The position numbers and the translations under genes are program-made. The notes below the pieces were generated by a model. The model was not told where the DNA came from, made no database searches, and saw only the letters and a program-made list of their open reading frames with translations. DNA of 64,000 nt from Aphrocallistes beatrix (taxonomy: Eukaryota; Porifera; Hexactinellida; Sceptrulophora; Aphrocallistidae): contig OY725498.1 of assembly GCA_963281255.1 (NCBI GenBank), positions 3,286,001-3,350,000 of the forward strand. The letters run 5' to 3'. Of the stretch, positions 55,840 through 64,000 are shown in pieces (within the stretch, counting starts at the first letter, position 1; every line of letters begins with the position of its first letter).

Positions 55840-56270
55840 GCTAGGATTTGTTTGTTTGTTTGTTTGTCCGAATTGATTGAAGAATTGGCAAGTCATAGAG
55901 ATAAGAATATTGGCATGCAGGTGTCAAATGATCAATCTACGACTAAGTACGAAGAACTAAGCGAAAATTTCACACCTCTGCAAAAAAATAGAAAACAATT
56001 TTTCACACCCTTTCTATACAATACTATGTACGGCTTCACTCTCACAATCAAATCATTGTACGACACTGTTATAGGCTGTTTTTGTTATTAATACTTCAAA
56101 GAATTAACTTATATATATGTCTCAATTATATAATGGTGTATAGCAATAAAAATGGTTTTGTGTATATTTCCACGCCTTATAATATTTTAATACCATCTGA
56201 CGAATGAAAATATGCAGGAGACGAGCTTCCAACGGTTGACATGGGGTTTTTAGGGGTGTAGATTTCAAAG
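55840..56270. repeat. GTTTGTTTG repeat (R4), uninterrupted copy
   Basis: Starts GTTTGTTTGTTTGTTTGTCC; same text as 18557-18898 plus 20239-20330. Preceded by an arm TCCTTACTATTAAAACTCGA at 55784. Tail motifs (CAACGGTTGACATGGGGTTT) recur once more at ~56840-56890. Confidence 0.75.
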
Positions 56271-56276
56271 ATTATA

Positions 56277-56755
56277 CACTGCCTGGACAAAGGTATTCGT
56301 ACTCCTCAAATTTTCCATACAAATAGTTATAATATTAATATATTCAGCGGATCAAGGGCACTTAATTTGTAAGAGATACCCTTGATTTAACTTCAAATTC
56401 GAATTCTCCACATTTGAATTGCTCACTTTATAATCATTCAACTCGATTACTTTCTCACAGGGTTAAACAATTTCAAACTGTGCCACTTCGTACCATCAAT
56501 GCCATCATATACGGCGAAAACTCGTGTACGACGTATGACCATAGTGTAGCAAATGCTTGAACTACTTGATCTTGAAAGAGGGTAACTAAGTTGAAAGCTT
56601 TTAAAGAGAGTAATTTGAATATGGAGAAACAAATTTTAAGTCCGATTTAGAGTATCTGTTTACTGATTATATTTTTCGACTTCATAAATGGATTAGTATT
56701 ATAACAATTTGGATTAAAAATATTGGGGTGTACGAATACATTTGTCCAAGGGGTG
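56277..56755. mobile_element. Palindromic MITE (family M1), copy 3
   Basis: CACTGCCTGGACAAAGGTAT start and GTACGAATACATTTGTCCAA...GGGGTG end, TA at both borders. Inner blocks less well paired than in the 8908 and 25328 copies. Confidence 0.75.
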
Positions 56756-56954
56756 TATTTACAGACCGATATGGTAAATTATTTGTTCACCTTTGTTTAC
56801 AATAGATATTTAAAGTTAACAAATTAAAAAATCGGCTAGAGACTGGCTTCCAACGGTTGAAATAGGGTTTTAAGGGGTGTAGAAATCGAATATCATATTT
56901 TTAGATCGATATGATAAATCATTTGCTTATTTTTGTTTACAATATGTATATAAA

Positions 56955-57239
56955 GTAAAAATTCCCAAAAAAGCTCAATTGAGAAGCTCCAGGCGCACAC
57001 AGGGCGACTCTGCGGACACAAGCAAGCGTAGCGCGCTTGTAGTATATATATATATCCCTAACGGATTGACTGAAGAAACTGCAAGGTACAGAAAGCTGAT
57101 TTTTGGCTTGTGGGAGTCTTTTGTCTATGGCTCCACAATGTTCTAGGGCCTCATTCACTAAAGTCATTTGTGTTTTGAGTGAAATTGATAAAAACAGTAA
57201 AAAAGACATATATAGGGATGTTATCTACTTTATACTTAA
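56955..57239 (+). mobile_element. GC-ended short repeat fragments
   Basis: A GC-end scrap (GCGGACACAAGCAAGCGTAGCG, to 57036) followed by a forward fragment with CTAACGGATTGACTGAAGAA...ATGGCTCC, running into the next copy at 57239. Confidence 0.65.
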
Positions 57240-57722
57240 CAAGCGCGCTTCGTTCGCTTGCGCTGCGAGGCTGGCGGACACTTTGTGTCCACAAGAGGCC
57301 CTTTGAGTGCCTGTGGTCACCATTGATTAATTAATGGGAGATATCATCCCTAAATACGTCTGTCAAAATGCTATAATCGATAACGCACGAAAAATTACCA
57401 AATTTGTCAATTTTAAAAATTTTGATGCGTAATGATGACGTCATAACAGAGTGATGAGTCATCAATTTTTTAATATAGTTTGGTTATATGTGAGGTATAT
57501 TAATATACAGATTCTATTAAAATTTCAGCCTTCTGACTCGTATAATGGCTGAGTTATGCTCGAATAACTGTATTGCTTAACTTTTTAAAATGTGACGTCA
57601 TAATTCCATGATGAGTCGACATTTTGGTCTGAGCTCAGAACTTACTGGAGCCATAGCCAAAATACTCCCACATGCCAAAAATCAGCTTTCTGCACCCGGC
57701 AGTTTCTTCAATCAATTCGTTA
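57239..57722 (-). mobile_element. GC-ended short repeat, reverse copy
   Basis: ACAAGCGCGCTTCGTTCGCT start, GTTACAGATATA end, central GCCTTCTGACTCGTATAATG junction. Followed at 57748 by an arm TCCTTACTATTAAAACTCGA. Confidence 0.85.
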
Positions 57723-57789
57723 CAGATATATATTAATATATAAATCATCCTTACTATTAAAACTCGATTAATGTATATTTATTTATTTA

Positions 57790-58110
57790 CAAGCGCGTTC
57801 GCTTGCTTGCGCTGCGCGGCTGGCGGATACAAAGTGTCCGCCAGAGGCTCCCTTCGGTCGCCTGGGGTCACATTGGTTGATTATAAGGGAAATAACATCT
57901 CTAAATACGTCTGTCCTACTATTATAATCGATATCGCACGAAAAATCACCAAAATTATCAATTTTTAAAATTTGTTGTGTAATGATGACGTCGTAACAAA
58001 GTGATGAGTCTTTATTTTTTTATTATAGTTGCGTCATATGTGAGGTATGTTAGTATACAGATTCTATTAAATTTCAGCCTTTTATCTCCTATAATGGCTG
58101 AGTTATGCTC
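57790..58110 (-). mobile_element. GC-ended short repeat, reverse copy, truncated
   Basis: CAAGCGCGTTCGCTTGCTTG start; breaks off at GCTGAGTTATGCTC, where a TA tract and the 3-kb palindrome begin. Confidence 0.85.
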
Positions 58111-58130
58111 ATATATATATATATATATAT

Positions 58131-61100
58131 ATGTTGCAGTGTAAATGCGAAACTGATGCATTCGCGAGAACACTGAATAGTTGGTGGATTTGCGAATACA
58201 TTGAATAGTTGGTGGATTCGCGAAAACTCTGGTGCAAATGTGAAACCTTTTTATCTTAAATCTTATGGTAGGTTAATTATATAACTCAAAGCAAATACGT
58301 AGTATTTACACTATTAGTAGTGATACTCAGCTGTTTCATAACTAAAAATTTGACAGTAAGATGATGTAAATAACATGTTTTCAAAGCTACTATACAACTA
58401 CATTTTGGTGCGAGAAAGTAAAGTTTCTAAAACTTAAAACATACCAAAAAGCAAATAATATAGGGTCATTCCATGCAAAATCGACCAATTCGGCCAACTG
58501 TTCCATGTCGAACATCTCAGAAATTCTTGTAATTTTGTCTGTAAGTTTTGCATACTAGTGCATGATCATTTGTACAATATCAGCTTTCAATACCTTTTGG
58601 TTTTATTATTATAGCCATTTCAAAATTTGACGATTTTCATAGTTCGGACACTCTTGTTTTAGAGGCCCCTTAATCAAATTTGACATATATCTTTCAATTC
58701 TTAACTTAGATGTCCAGTTTTTTTACTGGTTGTTAATCATATAGTTACCTAATATTCTTAGCTAAATTGGGTATTTTTATTGCCTAGTTTAGATTTAATT
58801 ATTATCTAGACATATATTTTCATCAATTTATCAAAAAAAATTCAAAATAATAATTCTTCATGTCTCCAATGGTTTAGAATTTGCCCATTTACTTTTTAAT
58901 TTTGCTCAATATATGAACAATCTTCCTGCTAAATTTCATGGTTTACATCAGTTATTTTACTGTTAAATTTCCAACCTATTTTAAATCATTCCAAATTTTA
59001 ATTGTTATCCAATTTTTCAAATTTTCCTGATACCTACGAATGAAGAACTCTGAAATAATTGATATTTGTTTCTATTTCTTAGTCCTACAATTATATAGAT
59101 CTACTTTCTCCAGTTGTGCGAATTGTAGTTGAAATTTGTGTGTGTTTTTATCACTTGTACTATATATTAGAAGTATTTGTACAAGTACTAATAATCTTCT
59201 TTTTTCCAAATATTGTAAACGATTATCTTCTTAATTTCTTTAGTTATCAATATGCCTAGCTTTCTATTGACAAAATAATTAATATATTGTTCTGTTTATA
59301 CACATAGCATGGCAACGTTTCGTTACCATCCAAAACTTGTCAAATGTGGTTTCTAATTCGGGATCAAATTTCACCTGCACAACTTTGCATATAATTAAGT
59401 ATTGTAATAGTAATCCATCTAAGGGTTCAGTTTATTTCACATTGAATGGCAAGTTTATGTTGTTATGTAAAACTTGCCAAATACGGTTTCTATTTCGGGA
59501 TCNNNNNNNNNNNNNNNNNNNNNNNNNNNNNNNNNNNNNNNNNNNNNNNNNNNNNNNNNNNNNNNNNNNNNNNNNNNNNNNNNNNNNNNNNNNNNNNNNN
59601 NNNNNNNNNNNNNNNNNNNNNNNNNNNNNNNNNNNNNNNNNNNNNNNNNNNNNNNNNNNNNNNNNNNNNNNNNNNNNNNNNNNNNNNNNNNNNNNNNNNN
59701 NNTAATGAAGTATTCAGAGTTTTAAGGTATTTGTACTATTTTTTGTTGTGCAACTGCCATGGGTCACAGCAAGCTAACTGCCAACTGGACTACTTTGAGA
59801 TATAAACTTGTTCATGATGAAGACAGATTGCATCGATTTCTAGTGTAAAGATGTGACCAGCTCTGATCTCCAAAAGATGTATTGCATCATTATCGAGATC
59901 AGATATTTTCTTAAGGCCTTGTTTTCAACATATTTCGTTTTGTGGCAATTTTCGTATAAAATTATACCAACAGAACACCCTGGAATATCCATATTGCTTT
60001 AGACAAGAACAAATTATATAAATCTGAATTATCAATAATTACAGTTTTCGCATAATCATACGACGACACCAAAGTATTTATGTTATTACAATACTTATGA
60101 CAATCCTTCATTATATACAAGGTAGTGTAGCTGGAACTTGATCCCGAAATAGAAACCGTATTTGGCAAGTTTTACATAACAACATAAACTTGCCATTCAA
60201 TGTGAAATAAACTGAACCCTTAGATGGATTACTATTACAATACTTAATTATATGCAAAGTTGTGCAGGTGAAATTTGATCCCGAATTAGAAACCACATTT
60301 GACAAGTTTTGGATGGTAACGAAACGTTGCCATGCTATGTGTATAAACAGAACAATATATTAATTATTTTGTCAATAGAAAGCTAGGCATATTGATAACT
60401 AAAGAAATTAAGAAGATAATCGTTTTACAATATTTGGAAAAAAGAAGATTATTAGTACTTGTACAAATACTTCTAATATATAGTACAAGTGATAAAAACA
60501 CACACAAATTTCAACTACAATTCGCACAACTGGAGAAAGTAGATCTATATAATTGTAGGACTAAGAAATAGAAACAAATATCAATTATTTCAGAGTTCTT
60601 CATTCGTAGGTATCAGGAAAATTTGAAAAATTGGATAACAATTAAAATTTGGAATGATTTAAAATAGGTTGGAAATTTAACAGTAAAATAACTGATGTAA
60701 ACCATGAAATTTAGCAGGAAGATTGTTCATATATTGAGCAAAATTAAAAAGTAAATGGGCAAATTCTAAACCATTGGAGACATGAAGAATTATTATTTTG
60801 AATTTTTTTTGATAAATTGATGAAAATATATGTCTAGATAATAATTAAATCTAAACTAGGCAATAAAAATACCCAATTTAGCTAAGAATATTAGGTAACT
60901 ATATGATTAACAACCAGTAAAAAACTGGACATCTAAGTTAAGAATAATTTATCATGCTTGAAGATTACATGAAAACGATTTAGAATAAGGTTTTACATTC
61001 ATTGATCTTGATTAAAAGTTTTGTTGTCATTAGTTGTTCTTATGAGAAATATAAATCAACCTTAAGATTTAAGATAAAAAGGTTTCGCATTTGCACCGGT

Positions 61101-61168
61101 GTATTCGCGAATCCACCAACTATTCAGTGTATTCGCGAATCCACCAGTTCGCATTTACACTGCAACAT
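58131..61168. mobile_element. 3-kb foldback element (giant inverted repeat)
   Basis: Outer ends ATGTTGCAGTGTAAATGCGA and its complement at 61168. Arms pair over about a kilobase: GGATCAAATTTCACCTGCAC, TAGTAATCCATCTAAGGGTT and AAAGTAGATCTATATAATTG occur in both orientations. Subterminal blocks 'GTATTCGCGAATCCACCAAC' repeat at each end. The left arm has ~250 bp (about 58465-58700) absent from the right. Identical small frames (MSNVVSNSGSNFTCTTLHII) on both arms are by-products of the palindrome and not genes. TA tracts flank both ends. It resembles no other family here. Confidence 0.9.
59503..59702. other. Assembly gap (200 N) near the palindrome centre
   Basis: Lies inside the 3-kb inverted repeat, where assemblers commonly fail. 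Confidence 1.
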
Positions 61169-61486
61169 ATATATACGTATATATGTTACTATGGACCAAA
61201 GTGTAAACTGGCCATGATTTGTGAATCTTGGCTAAAAGCAACTTTGGCTCAGCCAAAGTGTTGAGTTAACCTAAATTTGATGGGAGCATAATACATCATG
61301 GGTTGACAAGAAATTGTAGATTTATTTAATCTTATTGCGTTATGCGTGAGAGTAGTATAGATTATGAATACCAGTTGAGAAAATCCTTTAACGCTAATAT
61401 AAAACTCATTAATGTTAACATTAATTAGCAAGCACAATAATTAATTAAAAATATTAACGATTCAACAAATATGAATCATTCGCACT

Positions 61487-62240
61487 AGTCACTTGCTCTG
61501 TTATGAGGGACAGAGTGTAATTCAGTTGTCACTTGCTCTGTTATAAGGGACAGGGTGTAATTCAGTTGTCACTTGCTTTGTTACGAGGGACAGGGTGTAG
61601 TTCAGTAGTCACTTGCTCTGTTATAAGGGACAGGGTGTAATTCGGTTGTCACTTGCTCAGTTATGAGGGACAGGGTGTAATTCAGTTGTCACTTGCTCTG
61701 TTATAAGGGACAGGGTGTAATTCGGTTGTCACTTGCTCAGTTATGAGGGACAGGGTGTAATTCAGTTGTCACTTGCTCTGTTATAAGGGACAGGGTGTAA
61801 TTCAGTTGTCACTTGCTCTGTTATAAGGGACAGGGTGTAATTCAGTTGTCACTTGCTCTGTTATAAGGGACAGGGTGTAATTCAGTTGTCACTTGCTCTG
61901 TTATAAGGGACAGGGTGTAATTCAGTTGTCACTTGCTCTGTTATAAGGGACATGGTGTAATTCAGTTGTCACTTGCTCTGTTATGAGGGACAGGGTGTAG
62001 TTCAGTAGTCACTTGCTCTGTTATAAGGGACAGGGTGTAATTCGGTTGTCACTTGCTCTGTTATGAAGTGGTTGGGTGTAATTCGCTTGTCGCTTGCTCT
62101 GTTACGAGGGACAGGGTGTAGTTTAGTTGTCACTTGCCCTGTTATGAGGGACAGGGTGTAGTTCAGTAGTCACTTGCTCAGTTATGAGGGACAGAGTGTA
62201 ATTCATTTATCTCTTGCTCTGTTATGAGGGACAGAGTGTT
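61487..62240. repeat. Minisatellite, 40-bp unit, ~19 copies
   Basis: Unit GTCACTTGCTCTGTTATAAG + GGACAGGGTGTAATTCAGTT repeats head to tail with few changes in the middle and more at the right end (e.g. TTATGAAGTGGTTGGGTGTA). No spacer/repeat alternation, so it is not CRISPR-like. Confidence 0.97.
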
Positions 62241-62249
62241 GTTAAAATA

Positions 62250-63440
62250 TGTTCAATATATTAATAATACTGTCAAACATTCTGCACTTGGGCGTACTCT
62301 CTTTGAGGTGCACTTTAGGCGGACCCCTGATCTATCTGTAGATTTTATACTACCTCAAGAGTTTATAAACTCACTCAACATGATGTAGATGACGCCGTAT
62401 TGATGAGTGACGAGATCATCGAATTCTCTACTCAAGCTACCGAGGCTACAGCAGTTCCTGTCCCACGATCGAGCACGCCTACCCTCCTCCTCCCACTCTC
62501 TCGCATGATTCTATGTCAGCCGGATGTGGCAATTCCTTCAGCCGATGTTTCTAACCAAGTGGATAGAGACCAACAGCCTCAGCCATGTTCTTCATATGCC
62601 CATAACCTGTCCACGAGTACACCGAAGTTGAAGTTCTCTCCTCGCCTCTCTCTTCTACTGACGAGCTGGATGAAGCTATCTTACACGACTTGGAGGTTAG
62701 ACCGCTTATTAGGACTGATATTACATCATTTGTTAACCTAGACAATATACTCTGGTGCTCTAATCACTGTTTGTAAGGTTAAATGTTCTTCATTTCCCTT
62801 CCCCACACTTCCCTCACTCACTCACTCCTTCCTCGAGTCAAGCCTGTCGTTCCTGATTACAAAACTAAACGACTTCCTATTGATTACTCCTGTAAGAGAT
62901 CTTGATAGTGAATAGCTAGAATTCTGGGACTTTTAAAATCTCCTGGAGCTTTCTTGTTCGTAGACTGGAAACATTTACATAGTAGACATTAAATGAAGAA
63001 CATTTAACCTTACAAACAGTGATTAGAGCACTAGAGTATATCGTCTAGGTTAACAAATAATGTTACTTATATCATCCCTAATAAGCGGTCTAACCAAGTC
63101 GTGTAGAATTGCTTCAACTAGCTCGTCTGTAGAAGAGAGTAACTTCAACTTCGATGTACTCGTGGACAGGTTATGGCATATGAAGAACATGGCTGAGGCT
63201 GTTGGTCTCTATCCACTTGGTTAGAAACATCGGATGAAGGAATCGCCACATCCGGCTGACATAGAGTCATGCGAGAGAGTGGGAAGAGGAGGATAGGTGG
63301 GCTCGATTGCGGGACAGGAACTGCTGTAGTATCGGTAGTTTGAGTAGATAATTCGATGATCTCACCACCCATCTGTAGGGCGTCATCTACATCATATTGA
63401 GTGAGTCTATAAACTCTTGGGGTAGCATCAAATTTTGTAA
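62250..63440. pseudogene. LTR-retroelement fragments arranged as an inverted pair
   Basis: The plus copy (62250-62790) reads NNTVKHSALGRTLFEVHFRR then TPDLSVDFILPQE, an integrase C-terminal pattern, followed by a Ser/Thr/Pro-rich frame (62400-62741). The minus copy (63440-62990) repeats the Pro-rich part (VPVPQSSPPILLFPLSRMTL; DVAIPSSDVSNQVDRDQQPQ) and the text AAATGTTCTTCAT/ATGAAGAACATTT. The two copies have diverged and both are broken. They are separated by ~200 bp. Confidence 0.65.
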
Positions 63441-64000
63441 ACCTATTTTTACATACTAATCGATTATGGCGTCATCAAAGAATTCTAATAATGAACAGAT
63501 ATATACATACGTTAATTAAGATTCGTACTCTGCTCGGGAAATCTGAGCACGATATACATGTTGACTTGGTGCAAGTCACCCTCCCCTTCTTCTCCAGGTA
63601 TATAGGGCAGAGTCGTAAAAATAATCCCAAGCGAGCGAGTAATGTGCAGTTTAAGCTTCTCCAAATAGGCCCACATTCTAAACCTCCCTGCATGACAGAT
63701 CTTGTCGTGTGCTTTGCAGAGAGTCTCGTAAACATCTTCCTTGGCAACTACTAATGCGCTCTCTCTCTCTCTCTTCCTCGAAACTCCCCACCCTTCGTAT
63801 GCAGCTCGACAATATCACCAAACCGGCAGACGCTGTACTTCTCAGCTGCACGGAGGTGGATGCTTTGCCAAAATCCTCAGAAGTATCTAACAAACTTATC
63901 ATTTCTTCAATATCCCCCTGGGTTAAAGGCTGCTTAGATTTGGGGAGCTGATCTAACTCCCCATAAAATCTTCTGGTGTTGGAAATGTGATGTTGGTGAT
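63441..64000. other. No gene firmly recognised; CT microsatellite
   Basis: A plus-strand frame of 87 residues (63491-63754) and another at 63709-63951 may be further retroelement coding pieces but show no domain. A (CT)n tract lies at about 63751-63770. Confidence 0.35.

Noticed and set aside
60111..60305. Repeated small frame MSNVVSNSGSNFTCTTLHII on both palindrome arms as a gene
   Set aside because: It appears twice only because the arms are inverted copies; composition is non-coding and one copy runs into the gap.
61487..62240. Regularly spaced 40-bp repeats considered as a CRISPR array
   Set aside because: Head-to-tail units without variable spacers, in a eukaryotic context.

Overview
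This is a eukaryotic, AT-rich, intron-bearing metazoan (invertebrate) genomic window built almost entirely of nested transposable elements (TEs). Nothing is bacterial: there are no operons, and the few host-like coding segments have GT...AG splice borders. The species cannot be named from the sequence. The mix (Tc1/mariner, pogo/Tigger, hAT, P-like, CACTA-like, GIY-YIG retroelement, foldback elements, OTU and FEN1-like TE genes) fits an invertebrate with a repeat-rich genome.

Layout. 0-5.7 kb: C-terminal scrap of a Cys-rich TE protein, MITEs, and a full Tigger element (2041-4408) with one frameshift. 5.7-7.9 kb: a foldback element carrying an apparently intact mariner (transposase 6533-7624, minus). 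10.4-14.4 kb: another foldback element split by a decayed P-type transposon. 14.9-16.1 kb: nested MITEs. 16.4-22.9 kb: a CACTA-like element with long inverted ends, itself invaded by a Tc1 element and three short GC-ended repeats. 23.3-28.2 kb: two foldback elements, a palindromic MITE, one host exon. 28.5-33.7 kb: broken reverse transcriptase/GIY-YIG retroelement, Tc1 relics, an integrase scrap and an OTU protease relic. 34.7-39 kb: minisatellite and host fibronectin type III (FN3) exons. 39.2-44.9 kb: the most interesting object, a large element of uncertain class. 46.9-48.1 kb: a second, decayed copy of its gene. 48.1-50.8 kb: foldback element invaded by a hAT with an 8-bp target duplication. 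51.1-54.6 kb: an inverted-end element invaded by a second 7-bp-duplication element. 55.5 kb: another FN3 exon. 57-58 kb: GC-ended repeats. 58.1-61.2 kb: a 3-kb palindrome with an assembly gap at its centre. 61.5-62.2 kb: a 40-bp minisatellite. 62.3-63.4 kb: an inverted pair of retroelement fragments.

Host gene. FN3 half-domain exons on the minus strand (55486-55672, 37512-37618, 37246-37429, 36818-36915, 36110-36288, 24487-24682) show a repeated phase pattern. They look like parts of one long multi-FN3 gene (or a cluster) whose introns hold most of the TEs.

Candidate system. The 39.2-44.9 kb element encodes a ~1,500-codon protein of a multi-copy family. Its C-terminal part carries acidic motifs in the order and spacing style of XPG/FEN1 5'-nucleases. 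Its ends match the many short GC-ended repeats in the window, so it may be their autonomous partner. This copy is broken by stops and frameshifts; the protein family assignment and the nuclease fold are inferences to be tested.
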